Assembly: GCA_949296915.1 (NCBI GenBank)
Contig: CASFPX010000013.1
Location: forward strand, 11,362-75,361
Direction of reading: 5' to 3'
From: Onthovicinus sp900555545
Lineage (GTDB): Bacteria > Bacillota > Clostridia > Oscillospirales > Acutalibacteraceae
DNA: 64,000 nucleotides
Positions 25,009-33,276 of the stretch are shown one piece after another. The notes beneath the pieces are model-generated. The model had not been told where the DNA came from. It did no database searches and saw only the letters and a list, made by a program, of their open reading frames with translations. Every line of letters starts with the position of its first letter. Position 1 is the first letter of the stretch. Both the position numbers and the translations under genes were made by a program.

Positions 25009-27000
25009 TCACCAATTTTCAATGTAGCGGTTGAGCGTATTCTGAATACCGCAAGCTACGCTGTTTGGATCATCCATCGTCTTGTCGCAGGCTACGCGGA
25101 AGACCATCACGCCGCCTGCGCCGCTGAACAGGGCGAGAGCTGTCTTGTCGCCTGCAAGCGCCGGGGAGCAGAAGGTGCCCTCATAGACCTGATCGCTATC
25201 GTGAACGGCGTAATACTTGTTGTTCCAATAGGTGGCCTCGTCCAGATCGCGCCAAGTGGCCCAGTACGGGGTACTATTGACCGGACGCCCGTATGCGGCG
25301 ATGCCGATGTTGATCTTGGAGAGATCCGCCCCATTGTCAATAAAGGCCTGGAGCCCCTCCTGCGCTTGCTGGAGTGAGCTCTGGTAGCCATCTGTATCGT
25401 TACCGTCATAGGCCATGAACTGGATCTGGTCGAGCCTGTCGAGTGTCTCCTCCGCCATGCCGAGCGCTCCCGCGGAGAGCGCGGCGGAGATGATGGCGTC
25501 CGGGTTTACGGCGTGCATCCCATCATCCAGCCGGGCGATGAACTGATCGTATACCGCCCAGTCGCTGGGTGTCTGCGGGTACTCCCAGTCGATGTCCACG
25601 CCGTCGATATCATACTTCTGAACAAATTCCACCGTCTGATCCGCGATGGATTCCCAGTACTGCGCCATATAGCCGTTCACGCCTAAGCCCGTCTCATCCC
25701 ATGTACCATCGGCCAGCGTGGTGACGATGATCTTGACCTGATGCTCCTGATTGGAACGGTGGCTGATAATCTCCTTGAGCGCCGCGAGCTCCTGGGCGAA
25801 TTTTTCCTCGCCGCCCTCGCCAAAGGTCATATGGCCATCGTTATCCCAGTGTACGGCCGCAAAGACGAGCACTGTACTGTATACGTCGTAGAAACGGGCG
25901 TAGTTGTTTACATATTCCTCGCCTTTGGCCAGGATTTCAGTCGGTACGTCGCCGTCCAGGCGCTGATAGGCCGTGACCTCAAAGTCCGCCGCACTGCGTA
26001 CCGGCTCATTGTACAGCTGCAGGGAGCGGATCTTCACCGGTGTGTCCGTGCTGCGGAACTTGTCAATAGACAGCCGCACGCGGTCTGTTGTGACGGCGTC
26101 AAAGCTGCACAGGCGCATGGACTCAATTTTTTCACTTTCGTAAACGGTTTTCCACACGCCGTCCACCAGCGCCTGCAGGCGGAAGTACTGTGCCTGATTG
26201 CCGGATTCCTCGATGATGGCGGTGTTAAAGGTGCTGGTCTGAGCCAGCTGAACCTCCACATAGCTGTTGTTGATATCCTCCTGCCCCTCCGCAGGCGTGC
26301 GGTTGGGATCCTGCGCGGTCCAACAGGCATCGTCCTGTGTGAGGAGGTTGACGGCGTCAGGCTTTTCGCCCTCTTTCAGGCTCTCGAAGACGATGCTCGC
26401 CCCCTCCATCAGGTTTTCGGACTGGAGGTTCAGCGCGGGCAATTCGTCACCATCCCAGGCGTTGCTGCCTGAGCCAAAAGCGACCGGTGTGACGATCAGC
26501 GCACAGATGACAACATCCGCGATCAGGCCTTTAACCGCGCGCTTTGGCGTGTCGCAGAATACGAGCACCAGAGGCAGGGCAAAGGCAAGACAGAGGAACG
26601 GCAGAGAAGGGGTAAGCGCCTGCAAGCCGCGCGTGAAATTGTCCGCCGAAAAGCCCGTATCAAGGCCGAATACGAGCACAAAGGTATAGCAGAACAGCGC
26701 CACAGCCAATATGGCAAAGATAATCTGTACAATGTCTAGCGCGAGCTTGCCCCTGATCTTCTTGTCCTTGCCCGTGAATGCGAGCAGGAGCAGGTAGGCC
26801 AGCAGAACGGCCATACAGACACCGATGATGACCAGAACCGTGGGGACAAAATTAGCACCGAGCGGATACAGGTCTGCGATCCAACCATAGGCCCACGTTG
26901 CACTGCTCAGGAAAGCATAGGACACGGCCGCCAGGACAAGAAAGACATATGTCCCAATACGGGTGTGCAGGGCTTTCCAGATGCGTCTAAAAAACACCAT
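25009..27000 (-). CDS. Membrane-embedded GH18 chitinase-like protein with discoidin-like domain
   Basis: A 663-residue protein with three parts. Residues 1-190 contain five or six transmembrane helices. Residues about 200-345 resemble an F5/8 type C (discoidin) carbohydrate-binding domain (SYVEVQLAQTSTFNTAIIEE, FRLQALVDGVWKTVYESEK, VRLSIDKF). Residues about 350-650 are a GH18 barrel with the catalytic DGVDIDWEYP, where the last acidic residue is the proton donor, plus QIQFMAYDGND. GH18 enzymes cleave beta-1,4-GlcNAc bonds in chitin or glycans, or peptidoglycan. A polytopic anchor on a GH18 enzyme is unusual. ATG at 27000 follows AGAGGGA. Confidence 0.82.
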   Translation of the reverse strand: MVFFRRIWKALHTRIGTYVFLVLAAVSYAFLSSATWAYGWIADLYPLGANFVPTVLVIIGVCMAVLLAYLLLLAFTGKDKKIRGKLALDIVQIIFAILAVALFCYTFVLVFGLDTGFSADNFTRGLQALTPSLPFLCLAFALPLVLVFCDTPKRAVKGLIADVVICALIVTPVAFGSGSNAWDGDELPALNLQSENLMEGASIVFESLKEGEKPDAVNLLTQDDACWTAQDPNRTPAEGQEDINNSYVEVQLAQTSTFNTAIIEESGNQAQYFRLQALVDGVWKTVYESEKIESMRLCSFDAVTTDRVRLSIDKFRSTDTPVKIRSLQLYNEPVRSAADFEVTAYQRLDGDVPTEILAKGEEYVNNYARFYDVYSTVLVFAAVHWDNDGHMTFGEGGEEKFAQELAALKEIISHRSNQEHQVKIIVTTLADGTWDETGLGVNGYMAQYWESIADQTVEFVQKYDIDGVDIDWEYPQTPSDWAVYDQFIARLDDGMHAVNPDAIISAALSAGALGMAEETLDRLDQIQFMAYDGNDTDGYQSSLQQAQEGLQAFIDNGADLSKINIGIAAYGRPVNSTPYWATWRDLDEATYWNNKYYAVHDSDQVYEGTFCSPALAGDKTALALFSGAGGVMVFRVACDKTMDDPNSVACGIQNTLNRYIENW

Positions 27001-27120
27001 AATATTTCCCTCTTTTTATGAATTTGGCTCAAAACCGGTAATAGTGTATCATAAATTCTCCTCCCATACAAGTCCCCTTTAGCGGATAAAACGACAGGCC
27101 GTGTGTAGATCCGCCGGATG

Positions 27121-27164
27121 AAATAAAAAAGCGGGGTAAAGATCCTCTGGGATTTTTACTCCGC
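27121..27164 (-). terminator. Intrinsic terminator after mgtE
   Basis: Minus strand stem GCGGAGTAAAAATCC against GGATCTTTACCCCGC with two mismatches and a CAGA loop, followed by TTTTTTATTT, 21 nt beyond the stop. Confidence 0.85.
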
Positions 27165-27185
27165 ATTTGGGTTTTAAAGGATGAA

Positions 27186-28541
27186 TTACATTAAAATGGC
27201 CTGTGCCAGTGAGAAGTAGATGATCAGTGTGACCGCATCCACGATTGTGGTGATCATGGGGCCGGCCATCAGGGCCGGATCCAGATGGATGAGCTTGGCA
27301 ATAATGGGCAGTGTGCAGCCGATGATCTTGGCGACGACCACGGCGCACATCATGGCAAGGCTGGTGACGAGGCATTCCATAATGGTACCGCTGCGCAGCA
27401 GGAGCATACGCCCCAGATTAACGGTCCCAAGGATGACGCTGCAGATCAGTGCCACGCGCAGTTCTTTCCACAGGATCCGCAGGTAGTCGCGCACCGTAAC
27501 CTCTCCCAGCGCAAGATTGCGAATCACCAGCGTGGAGGTCTGGCTGCCGGCGTTCCCGCCCGTATCCATCAGCATGGGGATGGCGGCTGTCAGTGCGACC
27601 ATACCGGAGAGCAGCGTCTCAAAATTCTCAATGATTTTGCCTGTAAAGGTGGCGGAAATCATCAGCACCAGCAGCCAGACAATCCGGTTGCCCGCCAGGC
27701 GGAAGACACTCGTCTTGAGATAGGGTTTATCGTTTCCGGAGGGCTTGAGCAGGTTCATCTTCTCAATATCCTCGGTGTTTTCCTCCTCGATGACGTCCAC
27801 GATATCATCGACGGTGATGATTCCCACCAGACGGTCCTCATTGTCGAGCACCGGGACGCTCAGCAAATCGTACTTGCGCACGATGTCTGCGACCTCCTCC
27901 TGGTCGTCCAGGGTGTGCACATAACGGAGGTAGTCCATCCCATCCATAATATCGCGGATCAGATCGTCCTCATCGGCCATAATCAGGTGGCGCAACTGGA
28001 CAGATCCGATCAGATGACGCGCGTCATCAATACAGTAGCAGGTGTAAATGGTCTCCTTATCCACGCCAGTTTTACGGATATGGTCGATGGCCTCGCGCAC
28101 GGTAAAACGGTCGTGAAGCTCGACCATTTCGATCGTCATAATACTGCCGGCGGAATTCTCCGGATAATTGAGAAATTTGTTGATCAGTTCACGTGTCTGG
28201 GCGTCCGTGCTCCCGAGCACACGGCGCACCACATTGGCCGGGACCTCCTCCAGCATGTCGACTGTGTCGTCCAGATACAGGTCGTCCACGAGTACGTGCA
28301 GTTCCTTATCCGTAGCGGCCTCAATGATCCCGGTGCGGGAGTCGGAATCCAGGTAGGAGAACACATCTGCCGAGATGTCCTTGGGCAGGATGCGGAACAC
28401 CAGCAACGTCTGCTCCTGATTGAGCCCCTCCATGAATTCGGCGATATCGACTTCGTTCATCTTTTCCAGCCGTTCGCGCAGCTCGGGGAAGTTGCACTTG
28501 CCGAGCAGCTCCAGCAGCTGGTCAAACCGGTTATCTTCCAT
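27186..28541 (-). CDS. mgtE: Magnesium transporter MgtE
   Basis: A 451-residue Mg2+ channel/transporter. The order is an N-terminal MgtE_N helical domain (LLELLGKCNFPELRERL, about 1-130), two CBS domains (about 130-260; VDKETIYTC and DIVDVIEEENTEDI) that sense Mg2+, then five transmembrane helices with LMDTGGNAGSQTSTL and PIIAKLIHLDPALMAGP lining the pore. Length is usual for the family. ATG at 28541 is preceded by GAGAGGAG at 8-9 nt, and that ribosome binding site is the 3' arm of a terminator-like hairpin in the leader, so expression is probably controlled by RNA structure. Confidence 0.94.
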   Translation of the reverse strand: MEDNRFDQLLELLGKCNFPELRERLEKMNEVDIAEFMEGLNQEQTLLVFRILPKDISADVFSYLDSDSRTGIIEAATDKELHVLVDDLYLDDTVDMLEEVPANVVRRVLGSTDAQTRELINKFLNYPENSAGSIMTIEMVELHDRFTVREAIDHIRKTGVDKETIYTCYCIDDARHLIGSVQLRHLIMADEDDLIRDIMDGMDYLRYVHTLDDQEEVADIVRKYDLLSVPVLDNEDRLVGIITVDDIVDVIEEENTEDIEKMNLLKPSGNDKPYLKTSVFRLAGNRIVWLLVLMISATFTGKIIENFETLLSGMVALTAAIPMLMDTGGNAGSQTSTLVIRNLALGEVTVRDYLRILWKELRVALICSVILGTVNLGRMLLLRSGTIMECLVTSLAMMCAVVVAKIIGCTLPIIAKLIHLDPALMAGPMITTIVDAVTLIIYFSLAQAILM

Positions 28542-28770
28542 CAAAAAAAACTCCTCTCTGCGCAGCACGCATGAGGAGTGTCAAAAGGGCGCACAAAGGC
28601 GCGGCATATCACTGAGCGATGGGGAAAACACCGCCCGGCGTGACACACGGGATGCGTACTGCGGTACATAATCGAACAGGGGCGACTGTTCTACTGCCCT
28701 CGTTGCCTTCCAAGCGGTTTCACCTCCATTTTTGGTGCGTCTGCCGCCGTCAGGGCAGCAAACTACTATC
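28542..28770 (-). promoter_or_regulatory. Structured leader of mgtE with terminator/SD-sequestering hairpin
   Basis: From a predicted start near 28770 the leader runs about 229 nt. It ends in ACTCCTC (28573-28579) paired with GAGGAGT (28550-28556), then seven Ts and G-ATG. The 3' arm is also the Shine-Dalgarno sequence, so the hairpin could stop transcription or hide the ribosome site. Upstream hairpins include GTAC-CGCA-GTAC and a GGGCGCAC/GCGCC pair. A possible 34-codon ORF (28609-28713, TTG start after GGAGGTG) lies inside. It does not match the M-box consensus I know. Confidence 0.5.
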
Positions 28771-28776
28771 AATAAT

Positions 28777-28805
28777 AGTCTATCGCCAAAACGGGTGCAA
28801 GTCAA
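28777..28805 (-). promoter_or_regulatory. Promoter of mgtE
   Basis: Minus strand: TTGACT (28800-28805), a 17-nt spacer and TAGACT (28777-28782). Confidence 0.5.
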
Positions 28806-28886
28806 GCCGGTGAGGTGAAAAATACAGGGGGCCTTTGGCGGGAGCGCTTTGTGAAAGTTGACTGAAAAGGGGGAGAATCGATCCGG

Positions 28887-28923
28887 AAAAAGGGATCCGC
28901 CCCTGCCGGATGGCAGAGGCGGA
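28887..28923 (-). terminator. Intrinsic terminator after the first RsgI-like gene
   Basis: Minus strand stem TCCGCCTCTGCC against GGCAGGGGCGGA (one wobble) with an ATCC loop, followed by TCCCTTTTT. Confidence 0.75.
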
Positions 28924-28947
28924 CGATAAGGGAAAGAGAAAAAGGGA

Positions 28948-30069
28948 TTAACGGCGGTATTTTTCCGCATAGGATTCCGCAATCCCCTTATATTTTTCGG
29001 CATAGGACTCCCCGATTCCCTGATACTTCTCCTCGTAGGATTCCCCGATTTTTTGATATTTGTCCCGATAGTAGTCTGCATATTTGCGCCCCATCGCGGC
29101 GTAATCGCCACCGAGCTGATCCAGCGCATCCTCCAGTTCACGCAGGCGGCGCTGGATTTCCTCGTCGTGTTGGCCGCCGGCGTTGTCCGCATAGAGCTTG
29201 CCGATCTCCTGATAGCCTCGGATAATCTCGTCCAGGCGTTCCTTTCCGTTGAGATCCTCAAAAGTATCTGCGGATGGCTCTGCGGAGGCGGTGGAGTTCT
29301 CTTCCCCGGTGACAGGCATGGGGGATCCTTGGAGGTCTACCTCGATCCCCTCGCGTTCAACGATCGCGATCAGTTCGGTGACCGTATAGCCGGCGAGCTG
29401 CTCCGTGGAATAGCCGTCCAGCTGGGTGGCGATCGCCTGGATCAGCTGCATTTTTCCCGGGGAAATTCCCAGCTCTTGCGCCTGGGACTCGATCTCGTCC
29501 GTACGGTTCACTTGCTGGGTGTAGACGCTGCCCGAGACCCCCAGATCTGTGAGCGCTGTCTGGATAGCAGCGGAGATCTCGCTGCCGGTCTGATTCGCAT
29601 CCTCTCCGGCGGAGACGGATACGAGAACCGCATTATCCGCAGATGACAGGTATCCCCCGCTGTTCATGGCGGCCAAGAGGCCGTTCAGCGCGTCGGGCAG
29701 GCTTTGGCCGCGGTAATCATCTGCCAGCAGGGCCTGGGCCTCCGGATTGACTCCCTCAATCCGGAGCACCTCATTTTTACGGTTGGTAGTGATTTCAAAA
29801 GAGGGATTGACATCCAAGTCAATACGCTGATATGTCAGCCAGTTTTGGGATCCGAACAGGCAGAGAACCAGCATACAGGCGGCCAAGCAAACGGAGGGAA
29901 TCGCAATCCGTGCCCTGTGGGAGCGATTGCCAGCCGGCTCCTCCTGGCGGGTGATGTAGTCGTGCTCCTCCATCCGGTGGATAGGCGCGTGGGCGATATA
30001 GTCAAAGTCCGGGCGTGGCAGCTCGGCCATGGAGCGGCGGAGCGATTGCTTGATTTCAGTGCGTTTCAT
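28948..30069 (-). CDS. RsgI-like transmembrane anti-sigma factor with C-terminal 11-residue repeats
   Basis: A 373-residue single-pass membrane protein. Residues 1-55 are cytoplasmic and should hold the ECF sigma factor; the transmembrane helix is about 56-75; just outside it, LDVNPSFEITTNRKNEV is the hallmark of RsgI-type anti-sigma factors, followed by a helical region to about 240 and a linker. The last 45 residues are 11-residue repeats (KYQKIGESYEE, KYQGIGESYAE, KYKGIAESYAE) that closely match the secreted protein encoded upstream. The ATG overlaps the sigma stop by 4 nt, so both are translated together. Likely role: release sigma when the extracellular tail senses a signal. Confidence 0.8.
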   Translation of the reverse strand: MKRTEIKQSLRRSMAELPRPDFDYIAHAPIHRMEEHDYITRQEEPAGNRSHRARIAIPSVCLAACMLVLCLFGSQNWLTYQRIDLDVNPSFEITTNRKNEVLRIEGVNPEAQALLADDYRGQSLPDALNGLLAAMNSGGYLSSADNAVLVSVSAGEDANQTGSEISAAIQTALTDLGVSGSVYTQQVNRTDEIESQAQELGISPGKMQLIQAIATQLDGYSTEQLAGYTVTELIAIVEREGIEVDLQGSPMPVTGEENSTASAEPSADTFEDLNGKERLDEIIRGYQEIGKLYADNAGGQHDEEIQRRLRELEDALDQLGGDYAAMGRKYADYYRDKYQKIGESYEEKYQGIGESYAEKYKGIAESYAEKYRR

Positions 30070-30650
30070 TCAGACACCCCCTGTCGGATCAGGTGCTCCC
30101 GGAGCTTTTTGAGGGAGCGGTTGTATCGGGATAGAACTGTAGCCAGCGGCAGGGAAAGGCCGGCGGCAATTTCCCGGTGCTTTAAGCCCGATAAAACATG
30201 TAGCAGCAGGATTTGGCGTTCTTCCTCTTTCAGGATATTGAGTGCGGAGCCTAAGACAATGCGGTCCGTCGGATCCGTGATATAGGAAAACTGCATATTG
30301 TTTTCCATCTGCTCCATCTCGTCCCAGGCCTGCCGCCCTTGAAAGCGCAAGTGGTTGATTGCCAGATGGCGCGCGATGGTAAACATCCAGGCCAGCGGCT
30401 TCCCTCTGGGCTGATAGAGATGCGCGCTCTCGCGGATTTTAATATAGACGTCCTGCACGATATCAGCGGTATCATCCGGATTTTTTACAATAGAGAGGAC
30501 AAAGGCGTACAGCACCCGCTCTGTGCTGTTGAAAAGTTCCTCGAGAGCTGCGGGGTCTCCCTGCCCGATCCGGGGGAACACCCCCTCGTCAATATCGGTC
30601 TGCTGCACAGGCTCCGCCGGGGCGCCCGGGATAACCATATAGAACAGCAT
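30066..30650 (-). CDS. ECF-type RNA polymerase sigma factor
   Basis: A 194-residue sigma-70 family protein. Region 2 is LYAFVLSIVKNPDDTADIVQDVYIKI with WMFTIARHLAINHLR (about 50-110); region 4 is HREIAAGLSLPLATVLSRYNRSLKKL (about 155-188), the helix-turn-helix for the -35 element. There is no region 3, as expected for ECF factors. ATG follows AAAGGAGG at 7 nt. It lies between the secreted repeat protein (105 nt upstream) and its anti-sigma partner, with a 4-nt overlap. Its regulon probably includes the secreted repeat gene. Confidence 0.9.
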   Translation of the reverse strand: MLFYMVIPGAPAEPVQQTDIDEGVFPRIGQGDPAALEELFNSTERVLYAFVLSIVKNPDDTADIVQDVYIKIRESAHLYQPRGKPLAWMFTIARHLAINHLRFQGRQAWDEMEQMENNMQFSYITDPTDRIVLGSALNILKEEERQILLLHVLSGLKHREIAAGLSLPLATVLSRYNRSLKKLREHLIRQGVSE

Positions 30651-30755
30651 CAGCGCTCCTCCTTTGATAGAAAATCCACTGTTTTGCAGGAATATTTTAC
30701 CACAAAATCAAGAGCTGCGGCAGAAAAGTTTGCCTGCCAACAGCTTTTGAATGCC

Positions 30756-31424
30756 TTATCGGCTGTAACGGCTGGCGACCTCTTTAGCCCAATCGACCCA
30801 GTCCTGAGCCACGCCGGTGTAGTGATCCTTGTAGTCCTGAGCCACATCGGTGTAGTGATCTTTGTAATCCTGGGCCACGTCGGTGTAGTGGTCCTTGTAA
30901 TCCTGGGCTACATCGGTGTAATGGTCCTTGTAATCCTGGGCCACGTCGGTGTAGTGATCCTTGTAATCCTGAGCCACGTCGGTGTAGTGATCCTTGTAAT
31001 CCTGGGCTACGTCGGTGTAGTGGTCCTTGTAATCCTGGGCTACGTCGGTGTAGTGGTCCTTGTAATCCTGGGCCACGTCGGTGTAGTGATCTTTGTAATC
31101 CTGGGCTACATTGGTGTAATGGTTCTTGTAGTCCTGGGCTACATCGGTGTAATGGTCTTTGCAGTCCTGGGCTACACCGGTGTAATGGTCCTTGTAGTCC
31201 TGGGCCACTCCAGTGTAGTGCTCCTGATATTTTTTTGCGATGTTTTTGTACTGCTCGGCATAGGACTGTCCGATTGCGACGTATTTGTCCTTGTAATCGG
31301 TTCCGATTGAGGACCGGTTGGTTGATGCTGCAAAAGCGCCCGCGGAACCAATCCCCATAGCGCCTGTCACGATTGCCGCTGTCAGTGTAACTGCCACCAT
31401 GCGTTTGCCCATTTTGTTTTTCAT
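30756..31424 (-). CDS. Secreted 11-residue-repeat (hendecad) protein
   Basis: A 222-residue exported protein. Residues 1-33 are a signal peptide ending AGAFAAS. Almost all of the rest is an 11-residue repeat: degenerate copies (KYVAIGQSYAE, QYKNIAKKYQE) followed by near-identical VAQDYKDHYTD units, 13 in all counted by VAQD, ending in VAQDWVDWAKEV. Hendecad periodicity favours long amphipathic helices that form right-handed coiled coils or bind surfaces or lipid; the composition is Tyr/Asp/Lys/His-rich with one Cys. No known family was recognised. The first repeats match the tail repeats of the anti-sigma factor encoded downstream. Confidence 0.8.
   Translation of the reverse strand: MKNKMGKRMVAVTLTAAIVTGAMGIGSAGAFAASTNRSSIGTDYKDKYVAIGQSYAEQYKNIAKKYQEHYTGVAQDYKDHYTGVAQDCKDHYTDVAQDYKNHYTNVAQDYKDHYTDVAQDYKDHYTDVAQDYKDHYTDVAQDYKDHYTDVAQDYKDHYTDVAQDYKDHYTDVAQDYKDHYTDVAQDYKDHYTDVAQDYKDHYTGVAQDWVDWAKEVASRYSR
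30801..31208 (-). repeat. Thirteen-copy 33-bp coding tandem repeat
   Basis: The VAQD codons recur every 33 bp from 31197-31208 down to 30801-30812, twelve exact periods. Units differ mostly by synonymous changes (for example GCC/GCT Ala, GAT/AAC), showing selection on the protein. Such an array can change copy number by slippage or recombination. Confidence 0.95.
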
Positions 31425-31633
31425 TGAGAACCTCTCCTTTAAGTGATCTGCGGATTTTTGCCGCCTTCATCTATATAACAGACGAAGCGTGCGTTTTATT
31501 GCAGAAAAATCAAAAAAATTTTAAGACTTTTTGCATACAGATATGCAAAAAAAGGGCGAGTTGGGCGTATGGGTGCAGGATGTCCCCCAGAGGGGGTTCC
31601 TGATAGTTTTGAGGAATAGGGGAAGGAGGCATT
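31425..31633. promoter_or_regulatory. Divergent A+T-rich control region with 10-bp palindrome
   Basis: This 209-bp gap separates the divergent secreted-repeat and phage small-terminase genes. At 31528-31551 is a perfect 10-bp inverted repeat, TTTTTGCATA-CAGA-TATGCAAAAA. It could be a protein-binding site for either side or a weak terminator. No clear sigma-A promoter stands out for either gene. AAAGGAGAGG precedes the repeat-protein ATG and GGAAGGAGG precedes the terminase GTG. Confidence 0.4.
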
Positions 31634-31984
31634 GTGACGGAGAAGAAAAAGACGGGAACAAAGAAGAATATGACGGCAAAAGAGGGATACCGGCGCCTGG
31701 CATTCGGAAGCTGCGCGGATGCGTTTAAGCTGGTGTTCCGCGAGACACCGCCTACGGAGTCGGAGATTGAGGCGATGGATCTGTTTTGTGTCAGTACGGT
31801 CAGGCAGTCGAAAAACGGCGGTGTGGAGCTGAGTTTTTTTGACCGTTTTGAGGCGCTTGACCGCCTGGCTGAGCTGGAACGCCTCGAGTCCGGTGGAGAA
31901 GGGGTGGCTCCGCCGTTCTATTCCGCCCTGGTGATGGGGGCGAAGGCTGTTGCCGCCCAGGGTGGCTCGTCCGATGGCACGTAA
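31634..31984 (+). CDS. Phage terminase small subunit-like protein
   Basis: A 116-residue basic-then-acidic helical protein directly upstream of and overlapping the large terminase, the usual place for the DNA-recognition subunit. ETPPTESEIEAMDLFCVSTV and SFFDRFEALDRLAELE are amphipathic helices. No strong sequence match to a named small-terminase family was seen; the call rests on size, composition and position. GTG start with GGAAGGAGG at 5 nt. It is the first gene of the phage-derived cassette. Confidence 0.55.
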   Translation: MTEKKKTGTKKNMTAKEGYRRLAFGSCADAFKLVFRETPPTESEIEAMDLFCVSTVRQSKNGGVELSFFDRFEALDRLAELERLESGGEGVAPPFYSALVMGAKAVAAQGGSSDGT

Positions 31985-33260
31985 GGGGCGGGGCAGACGG
32001 ACAGTCCGATTTGCCCCCTTTTCACCCAAGCAGCTTCGGGCGCTCACATGGTGGTGTGAACCCTGCCCGTATCAGGCCGTCATCTGTGACGGAGCCGTGC
32101 GCAGCGGTAAAACGACGTGCCTTTCCGTCTCCTTCCTGGCGTGGGCGATGGATCGCTTTGAGGGGGCGGATTTCGCCCTGTGCGGCAAAACGATTCAGTC
32201 CCTGAGGCGAAACCTGCTGATCCCATTGCTGCCGGTGCTGGACTCGCTCGGGTTCTCCTGCACGGAGAGCCTGACCCGCAACTGCGTGGATGTAACCTAT
32301 CGTGGACGGACCAACCGTTTTTACCTGTTCGGCGGGATGAACGAGGCCTCGGCCGCGCTGATCCAGGGGATGACGCTGGGCGGCGTGCTCTTTGACGAGG
32401 TGGCGCTGATGCCGCGCTCTTTTGTGGAGCAGGCGATGGCACGCTGCTCGCTGGAGGGGGCCAAGTTCTTTTTTAACTGTAACCCGGAGGATCCGCACCA
32501 CTGGTTCTACACGGATTGGATCTGCCGCGCGCAGGAGCGGAAATGCCTGTACCTGCACTTTACCATGGCAGACAACCCTTCCCTGAGCGAGCAGACGCGT
32601 GAACGGTACCGCCGGATGTACACAGGCGCGTTTTATGAACGCTTTGTGGAGGGGAAGTGGGTGGCGGTACAGGGGCTGGTGTACCCATTTTTTCAGTCGG
32701 GCGCGTATGTCCGGCCCTGCCCGGGCCCGTGCCGGGAGTATTATATCTCCTGCGACTACGGCACGGTCAATCCGGCATCCTTCGGCTTATGGGGGCGCTG
32801 CGGCGCCAGCTGGTACCGCCTGCGCGAGTATTACCACGATTCCCGCGCCACCGGGGAGCAGCGCACGGACGAGGAGCACTATCGCCAGTTGAAAGAGTTG
32901 GCTCGAGACCTGCCCATCCGCGCGGTGATTGTGGATCCCTCCGCTGCCAGCTTTATCGCCTGTATCCGCCGGCATGGAAAGTTCCGCGCAGTGCCTGCGG
33001 TCAACCGGGTGCTTGACGGGATCCGGCAGGTGGCCGACGCGCTCAAGGAGGGGAAAATCGTGATCTGCCCGCCGTGTACGGATGCGATTCGGGAGTTTGG
33101 CCTGTACCGCTGGCAGGACTCGGGCTCCATGGACGCCGTGCGCAAGGAGCACGACCATGCGATGGATGATATCCGCTACTTTACAGCCACAGTGCTGGCC
33201 GGGGCGTGCGATGCGGGAGGATTTGCCATCGCTGTGGCGCGCGGGCGAGGACAAACCTGA
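31974..33260 (+). CDS. Phage terminase large subunit
   Basis: A 428-residue packaging motor. The ATPase domain has the Walker A variant GAVRSGKTTC (about 45), Walker B VLFDEVALMP and the coupling motif FFNCNPEDPHHWF. The nuclease domain shows the acidic cluster YISCDYGTVNP, VIVDPSAASF and HDHAMDDIRYF. It pumps DNA into the prohead through the portal. ATG at 31974 overlaps the end of the small subunit by 11 nt; longer upstream starts would extend further into that gene. The reading frame and catalytic residues are intact. Confidence 0.92.
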   Translation: MARKGRGRRTVRFAPFSPKQLRALTWWCEPCPYQAVICDGAVRSGKTTCLSVSFLAWAMDRFEGADFALCGKTIQSLRRNLLIPLLPVLDSLGFSCTESLTRNCVDVTYRGRTNRFYLFGGMNEASAALIQGMTLGGVLFDEVALMPRSFVEQAMARCSLEGAKFFFNCNPEDPHHWFYTDWICRAQERKCLYLHFTMADNPSLSEQTRERYRRMYTGAFYERFVEGKWVAVQGLVYPFFQSGAYVRPCPGPCREYYISCDYGTVNPASFGLWGRCGASWYRLREYYHDSRATGEQRTDEEHYRQLKELARDLPIRAVIVDPSAASFIACIRRHGKFRAVPAVNRVLDGIRQVADALKEGKIVICPPCTDAIREFGLYRWQDSGSMDAVRKEHDHAMDDIRYFTATVLAGACDAGGFAIAVARGRGQT

Positions 33261-33276
33261 ACAGAGGGGGAAAATC

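Noticed and set aside
28542..28770. M-box (ykoK) Mg2+ riboswitch upstream of mgtE
   Set aside because: The conserved UAGGUGAGGCUCCU and downstream core elements that I know for the M-box are not present on the minus strand.
30801..31208. CRISPR-like array of 33-bp repeats
   Set aside because: Units are contiguous, without spacers, in frame with a secreted protein, and differ mainly at synonymous sites.
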